From JABAAI01 sp965242745 (GTDB taxonomy: Bacteria; Spirochaetota; Leptospiria; Leptospirales; Leptonemataceae): a DNA stretch of 64,000 nucleotides. Positions 9,555-18,437 of the stretch are shown piece after piece. Both the position numbers and the translations under genes were made by a program. The stretch spans positions 1 to 64,000 of the forward strand of contig CBDETG010000013.1 of the NCBI GenBank assembly GCA_965242745.1, read 5' to 3'. The notes under the pieces were generated by a model. It saw only the letters and a program-made list of their open reading frames with translations. It did not search any database and was not told the DNA's origin. Every line of letters starts with the position of its first letter. Within the stretch, counting starts at the first letter, position 1.

Positions 9555-9869
9555 CTAGTCCATAATGCAATTTCCGCTGAAACGAGCTCCTTTCTCTACT
9601 TCGAGTTCTGATGTGCGGATATCACCAACAAGCTGCGCATTTTTGCGTAAGCTAAGCTTCTTAGCAGCAAAAACATTGCCCTGTACATAACCATCCACAC
9701 ATACCTCATCAGCATCGATGTCAGCCTCTATCCGAGCAGCAGATCCAATCTGCAGCTCTCCGGGACTTTGTATATAACCTTGCAAAGTCCCATGAATCAC
9801 GAGAGATTCCTTAAGATGGAGTTTCCCGCGAAGCTTGATATCTTCACTGAGTATCGTAGTGTTTGCCAT
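9555..9869 (-). CDS. Bactofilin (polymer-forming cytoskeletal protein)
   Basis: 104 residues with the repetitive right-handed beta-helix pattern of bactofilins: short hydrophobic strands alternating with glycine and charged turns (for example IKLRGKLHLKESLVIHGTLQG). Length and the single-domain form match small bactofilins that polymerise without nucleotide and are linked to cell shape and peptidoglycan synthesis. There is no signal peptide or membrane segment, so it acts in the cytoplasm, perhaps at the membrane. It lies between the DsbA-like gene and a zinc-ribbon protein, all on the minus strand, but the gaps of about 90 and 160 bases leave the operon uncertain. Confidence 0.9.
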   Translation of the reverse strand: MANTTILSEDIKLRGKLHLKESLVIHGTLQGYIQSPGELQIGSAARIEADIDADEVCVDGYVQGNVFAAKKLSLRKNAQLVGDIRTSELEVEKGARFSGNCIMD

Positions 9870-10027
9870 GTGCTTCCATTGCCGTGAGCTGCAAGCTTCT
9901 TTACAATAGAAGCGCTACTTCCCACAGCAGGTGTAGTACATAAAGACAAGTAAAATTGTGTCAAGCACTTAAAATAGAAATTTTACTTTTTTCTTCACTC
10001 TTCTGGGAAGCAAAGCAAAGGCTGTAT

Positions 10028-10435
10028 CTAAGCCTGAAGAAAAGCCTCTGGAAAGCAAGAAGCGCATCCTTTGATTTTCAGCTTGTGCTTGTCTATACGA
10101 GGATGGGATAGGGCAAAAATGTGTTCTGTCTTTTGCAGCGCCTTCCTGCATATAGGACATCTTCTATGTAATGTAGCGCCTGCTGCTATGCAATGCACGC
10201 AGCCTTTGATACGAGTTTGCACTTCTACGCCAAGGATTTCTGTTTGATCAGAGCGAAGCTTTTCTCCCGGATACAGAGCGCTGTTGCATAGGGGGCAATA
10301 GCCTTTGATCCTGCGCTGCGCTTTCTCTGCTTTTTTTGAGGATTGCTCAGGCTGCATGGGGAAAAGCATCCATAGAAGAAGAGCCACGCATGGGATACAA
10401 AGGCTTATGATGAAAAGAGGAACGTGATCTGACAT
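10028..10435 (-). CDS. Small membrane protein with paired CxxC zinc-ribbon motifs
   Basis: 135 residues. One N-terminal membrane segment (LFIISLCIPCVALLLWMLF) is followed by a cytoplasmic part with four cysteine pairs: CPLC, CVHC, CPIC and CASC. The spacing suggests two interleaved zinc ribbons. No catalytic motif is visible. The repeated phrase RIKGC/KIKGC marks an internal duplication. It is divergent from moaA. Function is unknown; zinc binding is inferred from the cysteine spacing alone. Confidence 0.75.
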   Translation of the reverse strand: MSDHVPLFIISLCIPCVALLLWMLFPMQPEQSSKKAEKAQRRIKGYCPLCNSALYPGEKLRSDQTEILGVEVQTRIKGCVHCIAAGATLHRRCPICRKALQKTEHIFALSHPRIDKHKLKIKGCASCFPEAFLQA

Positions 10436-10626
10436 GCTGCCTTGCTTTTTAGTTTTTTGGGTTACGCTGGAAACTTGCGCATAAAGTCTTGATTCACAGA
10501 CTCTATCGACAGCCTGCTATACATGTCTCCTGCAAAAAAGTGCTGGCCTCTGTACTCCTGGCAGTGATTCTTTGAGGCAGGCTTGCGGGTATTGCTAAAG
10601 CGCCCGCTCTTTGCTCATAGCGCAAG

Positions 10627-11616
10627 ATGCTTCAGGATTCCTTTCACAGAAACATTGATTATGCACGTATAGCCGTGACAGATCGCTGCAATCTGCGCTG
10701 CCATTATTGTATGCCTGCCGGAATTAGGTATGGAAAGCAAAGAAAGCTCTTAAGCCTTGATGAAATATACGTGTTATTGAAGGTTTTAGGTGAGATGGGC
10801 TTTAAGAAGCTGCGCTTTACGGGAGGTGAGCCCTTTCTAAGGCCAAATTTTATGAAGCTTTTGCAAAAAACACAGGCGCTGCAAAGCTTTAGCTCTTTGC
10901 GCATTACTTCCAACGGCGTGCTTATTCAAAAGCACCTGCGGGAATTAAAAGAGCTGGGTATTCTGGATATTAATCTCAGTCTTGACAGCCTTGATCCAAA
11001 AAGATTCCAAAGGATCACGCGCGCTAAGCATTTCCCAAAAGTAATGGAGGCCTTAGAAAGCATGCTTGCCCTGGGTTTTCGAATAAAGATCAACAGCGTG
11101 ATTATGCGGGACCTCAATGAGGAAGAGATCCTTCCTCTATCTTTACTAAGTAAAGACGAGCCTATTGATGTGAGATTCATAGAAGAGATGCCATTTAATG
11201 GCACAGGGAGTTTTGATACAAACATTGTCCGCGCCAAAGAGATCGAAGCTCTCCTTAAGCAGGCCTATCCTGCAATGTCTAAGCTGCCCATGCAGGCCGG
11301 CTCTACAACGCAGGCATACGCCGTGCCAAAACATAAAGGCAAGATAGGGATCATAGCGGCATATAGCAGATTCTTTTGCGGCACATGCAATCGCCTGCGT
11401 ATTACAGCCAAGGGTGAGATCAAAAACTGCCTTTATGATAATGGCATCTTCAGCATGCGCGATTATTTGAGACAAGGCGCTTCTCCTGCTGCCTTAGCTG
11501 AGAAGATCAAAGAGCTACTAAGACTCAAGCCAAAAGACGGTTTTGAAGCAGAGAGGAGACTTGCTCAGGGGGGACAGACCTTGGCCAAGATGAGCATGAG
11601 TACGATAGGGGGATAA
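10627..11616 (+). CDS. moaA: GTP 3',8-cyclase (molybdenum cofactor step 1)
   Basis: Radical-SAM enzyme that rearranges GTP toward cyclic pyranopterin in molybdenum cofactor synthesis. The radical-SAM cluster motif CNLRCHYC occurs near residues 22-29. The second 4Fe-4S cluster motif is visible as CGTCNRLRIT with a later cysteine in KNCLYDNG. The usual C-terminal GG is present (STIGG). The 329-residue length is normal. moeA follows 6 bases downstream, so the two are an operon. The gene ends in a functional-looking double glycine, and all key residues are present. Confidence 0.96.
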   Translation: MLQDSFHRNIDYARIAVTDRCNLRCHYCMPAGIRYGKQRKLLSLDEIYVLLKVLGEMGFKKLRFTGGEPFLRPNFMKLLQKTQALQSFSSLRITSNGVLIQKHLRELKELGILDINLSLDSLDPKRFQRITRAKHFPKVMEALESMLALGFRIKINSVIMRDLNEEEILPLSLLSKDEPIDVRFIEEMPFNGTGSFDTNIVRAKEIEALLKQAYPAMSKLPMQAGSTTQAYAVPKHKGKIGIIAAYSRFFCGTCNRLRITAKGEIKNCLYDNGIFSMRDYLRQGASPAALAEKIKELLRLKPKDGFEAERRLAQGGQTLAKMSMSTIGG

Positions 11617-11622
11617 GCAAGC

Positions 11623-12843
11623 ATGACTGAGTATATGATAACATATGAACGAGCTCTTAGTATACTTTCTATGTATGGCTTTGCTGCCAAAGAAGGCATG
11701 CTCCCCCTGCCTGAGGCTTATGGGCATGTTCTGGCTGAGGACATAAAGGCAGATAGAAGTTTCCCGCCCTTTGACAGAGTAGGCATGGACGGCATCGCTG
11801 TGCAAAGCCGGGCCTTTGATCAAGGGAGAAGGGAGTTTTTGATAGAAGGGATCGCGCCTGCTGGCGCAAAACAAAGGCAGCTCATAAACAAGGAGCATTG
11901 TTTGGAAGTTATGACTGGAGCCATCCTTCCAAAGAATACGGATACTGTGGTGCCCTGCGAGGACATCAGCTTTCAGGACGGCAAGGCTTTACTCCAATCA
12001 AGCAAGATAGAGCCAAGGCAAAACATTCATGCAGAAGCTTCTGACGCAATGCAAGGGGACGTGCTCCTTTCTAGGGGAACATATATCTCCAGCGCAGAAG
12101 TTGCTATTCTTGCTGCAGTTGGGAAAGTTCAGGTGAAGGTCTTCCAACTGCCTCGGACCATAATCGTATCTACCGGAGATGAGCTTGTCTTGCCTGAGCA
12201 AAGGCCTAAGCCGTTTCAAATAAGAGATTCCAATGCCTATGCTATCAAAAGTATTCTGGAAACTTGGGGCATCTGCGCCCAGCTAACTCACCTTAAAGAT
12301 GACAAAGAAAGCATGCTGCAAGAAGCGCTGCGAATGCTTGAAGCATACGAGGTCTTGATCTTCAGCGGCGGGATTTCTAAGGGAAAATGCGACTACCTTC
12401 CTGAAGTATTGGCAGAGCTGCAGATGGTAGAAAGCTTGTTCTCCAAAGTCAAGCAGCGGCCAGGAAAACCCTTTTGTTTTGCAAAGACGAATACGGGGAA
12501 ATATATTTTTGCGCTGCCTGGCAATCCCGTATCTTCTTTTGCATGTATCTGGATATACTTCAGGCATTGGCTCTTGTCTTCCCTTCAGGTGCAGGGAGAC
12601 TGGCCCTGCTATGCAGTACTAAAGCATGACGTAGAATTTCTTCCGGAGCTTACGTATTTCCTCGAAGCAAAAGTGCGATGCGCAGATACCGGTCTTTTAG
12701 AAGCTTTTCCCAAAGCACAAAGGAGCTCTGGGAATGTAGTAAAGCTTGGCGCAGCTGACGGCTTTCTTATTTTGCCTAGAGAGAAAAATGTTTTTCAGAA
12801 GGGAGAAGCATATCCCTTTATTTTTTACAGGAGACATATGTGA
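11623..12843 (+). CDS. moeA: Molybdopterin molybdenumtransferase
   Basis: Inserts molybdate into adenylylated molybdopterin. The MoeA order is visible: N-terminal PPFDRVGMDGIAV, the central MTGAILPKNTDTVVP, the MogA-like domain with STGDEL and FSGGISKGKCDYLPEVL, and the LPGNPVSSF motif. The 406-residue length is standard. It follows moaA by 6 bases. Its last codons (ATGTGA) overlap the GTG start of the next gene by 4 bases, which suggests translational coupling. Confidence 0.96.
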   Translation: MTEYMITYERALSILSMYGFAAKEGMLPLPEAYGHVLAEDIKADRSFPPFDRVGMDGIAVQSRAFDQGRREFLIEGIAPAGAKQRQLINKEHCLEVMTGAILPKNTDTVVPCEDISFQDGKALLQSSKIEPRQNIHAEASDAMQGDVLLSRGTYISSAEVAILAAVGKVQVKVFQLPRTIIVSTGDELVLPEQRPKPFQIRDSNAYAIKSILETWGICAQLTHLKDDKESMLQEALRMLEAYEVLIFSGGISKGKCDYLPEVLAELQMVESLFSKVKQRPGKPFCFAKTNTGKYIFALPGNPVSSFACIWIYFRHWLLSSLQVQGDWPCYAVLKHDVEFLPELTYFLEAKVRCADTGLLEAFPKAQRSSGNVVKLGAADGFLILPREKNVFQKGEAYPFIFYRRHM

Positions 12844-13982
12844 AAGCAAGCAGCAAAACAGCCTGTCTTCCTATTCTGTGCTGCAATCTCATTTCCTTCT
12901 TTGCTCTCTGGCAGATGGGAGAGGCGGCAGCGCATCCATTGCATTACGATTCACTTAGCAAGCAAGGCGTCATAGCGAGAGATTTTCCCTTGCCTAAAAA
13001 AATACAAAGCATTGCCTTTCATCCAAGGGGGCGTCTTTTGGCGCTTTCTTTGCATGACGGCGCTTTGCTCTTATGGGACAGTTACGAAAAAAAGGCGCTC
13101 AGCTCCATTTCTCCTGAGAGCTGTTCTGGGAAGCATTTTGCTTTCAGCCCCAAGGGCAGCTATGTATTTCCCCGCTATAGAAAAAATTGCCGCATCATAC
13201 ATGCCGGCAAAATCAGCAGCCCGGTGCAAATCTGGCAGCTTTCCCAAGAGAAGGGGGACTTCAGGCTAAAACCTATACTATTGCATAGACACAAAGGCAG
13301 GCTTCTTCATATACAAATAGATCAGGAGGAAAGGCTCTTAGGGAGTATAGCTCAGGATGGAGTTATGAAGGCATGGTCTTTGCAAAACAAGGCCCTGCGC
13401 CATAGCCTGCGAGTGCCTGCATCTTCCTCAGAGCGTCCCGCCCTCCTGCCTTATGCCTTAGGACCTTTGCTAAGGGTCGCAGCTGTACGCCATTGGCAGG
13501 ACTATTATATGCTACTTTATGGCTTGAACTCAAAAAGAAATGCAAGCAAACTCCTACACCGTACAGAATATCCTTTCCACAGCAGGCAGAGGCTCTTTTG
13601 TTTTTCTCCTAATGGACGCTATTACTTTGATGGCATGCGCATAAGGGCTATTTACGAAAAAACAAGCTCTTATATCCCACTACAACTGCCTTCTCCACTG
13701 CTTAGCAAGGACAGCCCTCGTCTGGCTCTTTTTCATCCAAATGGACAAAGCCTTGTTATTGTTTTAAGGAGCGCTCCCTGCTATGGAAAAACAAAGCGCA
13801 TGAGCTGCGTCAATACAAGCATCTTAAGGTTTTACAACAGTCTTAACGGCAGAGAGCTCTTTTCCTTGTACCTTCCTATGACAGTAGATGCTCTCAGCTT
13901 TCATCCAAGCGGGGAAATGCTTGCCTTAGTTTCTGGTCATCATCTCCTTTTCCTCTTTTTTCCATCCGCAAAGCTTAGCTAA
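12840..13982 (+). CDS. Exported WD40-like beta-propeller protein, coupled to moeA
   Basis: 380 residues, beginning with a GTG that overlaps the moeA stop by 4 bases. The N-terminus carries a signal peptide (hydrophobic stretch ending near GEAAA). The mature part contains several WD40-like blades with the recurring pattern F-HP-G-LLA (for example IAFHPRGRLLALSLHDGALLLWD and ALSFHPSGEMLALVSG). It is probably a periplasmic or surface-facing propeller that acts as a protein-binding scaffold. Position next to moeA may mean a role with a molybdoenzyme, but nothing in the sequence proves this. Confidence 0.75.
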   Translation: MKASSKTACLPILCCNLISFFALWQMGEAAAHPLHYDSLSKQGVIARDFPLPKKIQSIAFHPRGRLLALSLHDGALLLWDSYEKKALSSISPESCSGKHFAFSPKGSYVFPRYRKNCRIIHAGKISSPVQIWQLSQEKGDFRLKPILLHRHKGRLLHIQIDQEERLLGSIAQDGVMKAWSLQNKALRHSLRVPASSSERPALLPYALGPLLRVAAVRHWQDYYMLLYGLNSKRNASKLLHRTEYPFHSRQRLFCFSPNGRYYFDGMRIRAIYEKTSSYIPLQLPSPLLSKDSPRLALFHPNGQSLVIVLRSAPCYGKTKRMSCVNTSILRFYNSLNGRELFSLYLPMTVDALSFHPSGEMLALVSGHHLLFLFFPSAKLS

Positions 13983-14026
13983 ATAAAAAGGAGCTACTAT
14001 TCCAGACCAAGAATAGGGAAAAGGGG

Positions 14027-14755
14027 CTATGAGGAAGTATAATATTCGCAGGCAAGACGCAGCGCCTCATGGTGCATATGCCATACTTCTTGTTCTTTTT
14101 GTCCGCTTAAGATTTCCAAAGTGATCGTAGAGATAGCCCTTTCCCATCCGGCATAAGTACCTAAACTTCCTGGAGTAGGATAGCCGATGTCCCCATTGGG
14201 AGGGAGCCCATTTTTGGAAGACATATACATGGCAAGTTCTGCGCAGGGCCCATTGTAGTTGATCATAGCTTTCTCATAAGAGTGCAGGGAGAGAATTAAG
14301 GCTGGCCGAATGCTTTGCAGCAAACGGAGCGCTGCCTTGCTTTCTGGTTCACTTTTAGGAGCAGGGCCCGGATAATAGCGCGGGTTCTCAAAGTCCCGCT
14401 TCCAGTCTGCAGAGGGAAGATTACGATTTAGATCTACATTGCGGTGATTGGTTCTGCGATTTTGCCGGCAGCCGTCTGGATTGAGGCGCGGGCAGACATA
14501 AAGGCTGAGTTTTTCGCTCGTACAAATCCTGCCTTGCTGGAGCTCTTTTAGGAAGCGCTCGGCAAGCAGATAGCCTTCGCTTTCATCTCCATGCACGCCT
14601 CCTATGAGCAGGACGGGGCATCTGCCTGCTCCATGCCTATAGAGCATAATTTTTCTGCCTAAGACGCTTGCGCCGATGGCCTTGCTTTGCTTAGATTTAG
14701 GAAGACGAAAAAACAAAACACTTCTTTTTCTATCACTTGAACTTTTGTCAATCAT
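14027..14755 (-). CDS. M14-family zinc carboxypeptidase (MpaA-like)
   Basis: About 242 residues from the ATG at 14755; the frame stays open to 14890, but that extension lies over a direct repeat and is not conserved-looking. M14 features are visible: zinc ligands in GGVHGDESEG (HxxE), substrate-binding NPDGCRQNRRTN and NVDLNRNLPS, a third zinc histidine in LSLHSYE, and the catalytic glutamate in TLEIL near the end. The small size and motif set fit MpaA-type gamma-D-glutamyl amidases that trim murein peptides, or a related succinylglutamate desuccinylase-like amidase. There is no signal peptide, so it is likely cytoplasmic, for peptidoglycan recycling. Confidence 0.85.
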   Translation of the reverse strand: MIDKSSSDRKRSVLFFRLPKSKQSKAIGASVLGRKIMLYRHGAGRCPVLLIGGVHGDESEGYLLAERFLKELQQGRICTSEKLSLYVCPRLNPDGCRQNRRTNHRNVDLNRNLPSADWKRDFENPRYYPGPAPKSEPESKAALRLLQSIRPALILSLHSYEKAMINYNGPCAELAMYMSSKNGLPPNGDIGYPTPGSLGTYAGWERAISTITLEILSGQKEQEVWHMHHEALRLACEYYTSS

Positions 14756-14830
14756 CTTTATGTTTATCTTTATATTTGCGCAGTGGTAAAATCGCAGAAC
14801 TATACAAGAGTCCATAAAACGAATAGAAAA

Positions 14831-14908
14831 GCTTACTGCCCATGCGCTTGCAATATGGAAAGCATAAAGCAGGTTTTTCATCCCACACACAAAAACGCGC
14901 TTGCTATT
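14831..14908 (+). repeat. Direct repeat copy A, upstream of the DUF262 gene
   Basis: About 75 bases that match 16678-16755 with only a handful of differences. Copy B contains the last 11 codons and stop of the DUF262 gene, so copy A looks like a leftover 3' end of a second DUF262 gene. After the close match both copies lead, with looser similarity, into a TTAGGAGGAGAAA-type ribosome site and an ATG. The distance between copies is 1847 bases. Confidence 0.85.
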
Positions 14909-14965
14909 CAGCCGAAGGCAAAAAGGCTTAGCTTAAGTTATACTCAAATCTTAGGAGGAGAAATT

Positions 14966-16714
14966 ATGGAAGCAGGAAAACGAACCGTTAGTGATATTTT
15001 TAATGGAGGTAAAACTTTAGAAATACCCTTTTTTCAAAGAGACTATGTATGGGGTGAAGACGAATGGGATAGATTTATAGACGATATGGAGATGGTCTCT
15101 GAGAAAAAGAGAGATTATTTTTTGGGCTCTATTTTGCTAAAACAGCTTCCAACGCAAGCAGATGAAAATGACGGTGATAACCGGCTGGTTATAGATGGGC
15201 AGCAAAGACTGACTACTTTGGTTATTTTTTGCAAGGTTCTCACTCTCTTCAATGAAAGCAATGGGGTATCTGAAGCAGGCAACTCGGTATTTAAGCAGAG
15301 ATTTACAAAACTAAGGGATAGAGAAATTGCATTATCGCATAATCATATCAATAGGGCTTCTTTTGAAAAAGTAGTCACATGGGAGAGCTTAAAAGAAATA
15401 GATCCAAAAGACAAGAAAATAAAAAATGATAAAATCCTGTTGGCATATAATTTTTTTAAGGAGTGTCTTCAAGAAAAAGAATGTTTTGCAATATTGGATT
15501 TATTTACTATACTTAATAGAATTTTCTTTGTAGTTATAGACTTGGGCAGCAATGAAGATGAGCAAGTTATATTCGAGACTCTCAATTCTTTAGGCGTTGA
15601 TCTAACTACCGCAGAATTATTGAAAAACTATCTTTTTTCACAAAACGCAATCGAGAAATATGAGAAGCAATGGAAAAGTGTTTTTGAGAGTGACACTGAC
15701 ACAAAAAAGTATTGGGACACAAAGATTATTGCTGGCCGCTTCCGCAGACCACTTATTGATCTTTTTTTATATGCCTATCTACAAATAAAAATACAAGACA
15801 AAACGTTAAATGTTTTACAGAATCATAAAGAGGAATTTGCACGAGTTGAAAGACTTTTTCATTCCTATAAGGAAGCTATAAAGAAATATAAGCTGGATCA
15901 AGATAAGATCATTGCAGAAATAAAAGAATATGCCATTATTTTTAAAGACCACATTGTTACTGATACTGAGATTAAAGAGAAATCTTTAACTAATCAGTTT
16001 GGAATAGAGCGAATCAATGCCATTATATTTGCGTTAGATACCACAACAATTCTACCCTACGTCCTGTATATTTTGAAGAACGTGCAAGATGATACAAAAC
16101 GATCAGAAATATTTGGCATTTTAGAATGCTATATCATTCGTAGAATGATAGCAAAAGAAACTTCCAAGAATTACAATCTATTCTTTACAGGAATGATACA
16201 TAAAAAAATACTCTCAAAGGAAGAATTGCAAAAGCATATAAAAGAGCAGGCAAACCCAACAAACTATATGCCAGACGATGCTGAAATCAAAAAGGCCTTT
16301 CAAACAAATAAATTAACAAATAATCAGGCGGCAGGCATTCTTTACTTAATGGAGTCAAGGATTCGTAATATAGATAAGCAGGCCACTCAATTACATGGCA
16401 TTAGCCACTATAGTTTGGAGCACCTAATGCCTAAAAAATGGGAGCAAAACTGGGGTAAGATAGGTGATTCAGAAAAAAGAGCTGAAAGAAACAGATTGCT
16501 TTTGACTTTAGGAAATCTTGCAATTATTTCTCGGAAGCTAAACCCATCAATAAGCAATGCGGTTTGGAAGACAAAGAAAGATGGGCTGCGTGAATACGCC
16601 GCTGGGATAGAGACGCTGGCAAAATATCTAAAATGTGAAAAATGGGATGAGGCAGAGATCCAAAAAAGAGCTGAGTGGCTTACTGCCCATGCGCTTGCAA
16701 TATGGAAAGCATAA
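14966..16714 (+). CDS. DUF262/DUF1524 protein, GmrSD-like modification-dependent restriction candidate
   Basis: 582 residues from the ATG at 14966, chosen for GGAGGAG seven bases upstream. The N-terminal DUF262 domain shows PFFQRDYVW and the signature DGQQRLTTLV (GmrS-like NTP-binding and hydrolysis). The C-terminal DUF1524 domain shows an HNH-type nuclease pattern with LEHLMPKKW and a downstream RNRLLLTLGNLAI then LNPSISNAVW. In GmrSD, SspE and BrxU relatives this pairing cuts modified phage DNA. The gene is clearly richer in A+T and lysine/isoleucine codons than its neighbours, and lies between direct repeats, which suggests recent transfer. The substrate is not predictable. Confidence 0.9.
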   Translation: MEAGKRTVSDIFNGGKTLEIPFFQRDYVWGEDEWDRFIDDMEMVSEKKRDYFLGSILLKQLPTQADENDGDNRLVIDGQQRLTTLVIFCKVLTLFNESNGVSEAGNSVFKQRFTKLRDREIALSHNHINRASFEKVVTWESLKEIDPKDKKIKNDKILLAYNFFKECLQEKECFAILDLFTILNRIFFVVIDLGSNEDEQVIFETLNSLGVDLTTAELLKNYLFSQNAIEKYEKQWKSVFESDTDTKKYWDTKIIAGRFRRPLIDLFLYAYLQIKIQDKTLNVLQNHKEEFARVERLFHSYKEAIKKYKLDQDKIIAEIKEYAIIFKDHIVTDTEIKEKSLTNQFGIERINAIIFALDTTTILPYVLYILKNVQDDTKRSEIFGILECYIIRRMIAKETSKNYNLFFTGMIHKKILSKEELQKHIKEQANPTNYMPDDAEIKKAFQTNKLTNNQAAGILYLMESRIRNIDKQATQLHGISHYSLEHLMPKKWEQNWGKIGDSEKRAERNRLLLTLGNLAIISRKLNPSISNAVWKTKKDGLREYAAGIETLAKYLKCEKWDEAEIQKRAEWLTAHALAIWKA

Positions 16715-16755
16715 AGAAGGTTTTTCATCCCACGCGCAAAAACGCGCTTGCCGTA
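16678..16755 (+). repeat. Direct repeat copy B, 3' end of the DUF262 gene
   Basis: Second copy of the repeat at 14831-14908. It spans the final codons (LTAHALAIWKA), the stop codon, and about 40 bases of downstream sequence that contain the short palindrome-like stretch GCGCAAAAACGCGC. The outer-membrane protein start codon lies 46 bases after it, preceded by a leader similar to that of the DUF262 gene. Confidence 0.85.
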
Positions 16756-16800
16756 TAAGCAAAAAAGTTTACAGTGTCCTAACATTAGGAGGAGAAAATT

Positions 16801-17505
16801 ATGAAAAAATACTTTAGCTGCCTTCCCCTTGCCTGCTTTTTTCTATCCACAGGCCTGCTTGCGCAAAGTACAGGGGAGAGCGCTTTCTTTTTACGAACAC
16901 AATTGGGCCTTTATTCGACTCAGACCAATATTGAAGGGGACGCTGAGATTACAGGCAGCAACGTAGTAGGCGGCACAGTCAGTGCAGGCATAGACAATGA
17001 TCTCAAAGGGGATGAGTTTTTTATCTCCTTCAATGCGGGCGCTTTTTTCTCTGCAAAAGTTGCCGTATTTGGAGGCTTGGAACTTTCCCAAGGCCGTGAT
17101 TTGAGCGTGTATGTAGGCGAAGAATCTACAGGCACAGATGATTTGCAGACTACGAACTTACAATTTGGGATTGCCTATTTTTTCACTCCCGCCTTTAGCG
17201 TAGCTCCCGTACTAAGAATTTTAATAGACCGAAAGGATAGTGAAGATCTGCTTGATAACTCAGAGGGCAATGAAGTTACTTCATACAACAAGGAAAGCTC
17301 AGGATCAGGCTATGGGCTTATACTTGTTTATGATTTTCACAAACGCGATAAGGGCCATTTTGGCATTGGCGTCTCATGGATGCAGGACAATAGTGAAGGC
17401 AGCCTTGGGAGCCAGACTCAAGATGCAAATGGAACAAGCGTAGCCGGAACATATACGCAAACTATCACGCGCTTTGGTCTTTCCTTCGTATTTTCTTATT
17501 TTTAA
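16801..17505 (+). CDS. Outer-membrane beta-barrel protein
   Basis: 234 residues with a clear signal peptide (MKKYFSCLPLACFFLSTGLLAQ) and alternating short beta strands in the rest. The C-terminus is FGLSFVFSYF, with a terminal phenylalanine as expected for BAM-assembled barrels. AGGAGGAGAAAATT directly precedes the start. Length and strand count suggest a small 8-stranded barrel, possibly of the OmpW/OmpX kind. No function can be assigned. It follows the DUF262 gene by about 86 bases and may share its transcript, although the two leaders look alike and independent. Confidence 0.8.
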   Translation: MKKYFSCLPLACFFLSTGLLAQSTGESAFFLRTQLGLYSTQTNIEGDAEITGSNVVGGTVSAGIDNDLKGDEFFISFNAGAFFSAKVAVFGGLELSQGRDLSVYVGEESTGTDDLQTTNLQFGIAYFFTPAFSVAPVLRILIDRKDSEDLLDNSEGNEVTSYNKESSGSGYGLILVYDFHKRDKGHFGIGVSWMQDNSEGSLGSQTQDANGTSVAGTYTQTITRFGLSFVFSYF

Positions 17506-17562
17506 TTATTCCCTAGGGCCTGAGGGACTACGCATGTACGGGCGCCCTATACGCCGCAGCTG

Positions 17563-18402
17563 CTAGCGCTGTTGCAGCGCCGCATCTAAAGTATTTTGGA
17601 GTAGCATGGCGATGGTCATGGGTCCTACGCCTCCGGGGACAGGGCTGATCCAGGCTGCCTTGCCTAAACAGGAATCATAGTCCACATCTCCCGTGCCATC
17701 TGCGTGATAACCCGCATCAACTACCACAGCCCCTTCCTTAAGCCATGCCCCCTGCACCAACTTGGGCCTCCCGCAGGCTGCAAGGACAATATCTGCGCAG
17801 CTAAGGTGTCCGTCTAAATCCTTCGTATGGGAATGGCAAATGCTGACTGTGGCGTTACGCAAAAGCAAGAGCATAGCGGCAGGCTTGCCAAGTATAGGCG
17901 AGCGCCCTACCACCACGGCGTGTTTTCCAGCGATGGGAATATCATAGGCATCCAAAAGCCTTAGTATGCCTGCGGGCGTGCAGGGCCAAAAAGAATCCAA
18001 AGCCATCGCAAGGCGGCCAAAGCCGAGGGAGCTGAGCCCGTCTACGTCTTTGCCAAGAGCAATGCGGTCAAAGGCTAGCCTTTCGTCAATTTGCTTAGGG
18101 ACAGGATGCTGCAAGAGGATGCCGCTGACTTGAGGCAGCTCGTTTAAGTGATCTATTTCTTCTAGTAATTCTTCTGTACTTGTATTTTCAGGCAACTCCA
18201 CTTGGCGCGAAGCCCAGCCCAGCCTATGGCAGGCGCGGACTTTCATACGAACGTAGGAGGCAGAGGCAGGGTCTTTTCCCACGAGTATTGTTGCTAAGGC
18301 CGGCGCTTCTTGGCTGGCAGCAAAGCTTTGCTCTGCCTTGTTTTTGATCTCGCTTAGGATTTGCTCAGCCAAAGCCTTGCCATCTAGTATGCGCGTTTGC
18401 AT
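17563..18402 (-). CDS. folD: Methylenetetrahydrofolate dehydrogenase/cyclohydrolase
   Basis: Bifunctional enzyme interconverting 5,10-methylene-, methenyl- and 10-formyl-tetrahydrofolate. Family signatures are visible: the catalytic lysine region SASYVRMKVRAC, GILLQHPVPKQID, the KDVDGLSS block, VVVGRSPILGKPAAMLLL, and the C-terminal PVPGGVGPMTIAMLLQNT. The start chosen is the ATG at 18402 (MQTRILDGK); a TTG 12 bases upstream is also possible. The 279-residue length is normal. It lies 35 bases beyond leuD on the same strand, so could share a transcript with leuCD. Confidence 0.96.
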   Translation of the reverse strand: MQTRILDGKALAEQILSEIKNKAEQSFAASQEAPALATILVGKDPASASYVRMKVRACHRLGWASRQVELPENTSTEELLEEIDHLNELPQVSGILLQHPVPKQIDERLAFDRIALGKDVDGLSSLGFGRLAMALDSFWPCTPAGILRLLDAYDIPIAGKHAVVVGRSPILGKPAAMLLLLRNATVSICHSHTKDLDGHLSCADIVLAACGRPKLVQGAWLKEGAVVVDAGYHADGTGDVDYDSCLGKAAWISPVPGGVGPMTIAMLLQNTLDAALQQR

Positions 18403-18437
18403 TTGTTTGCACAAGCGGTCTTACGTCCAAGCTTTGC

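Noticed and set aside
16678..16800. Integron attC-like site after the DUF262 gene
   Set aside because: Repeated gene ends suggested a cassette, but no matching R' and R'' core boxes or integrase gene are visible.
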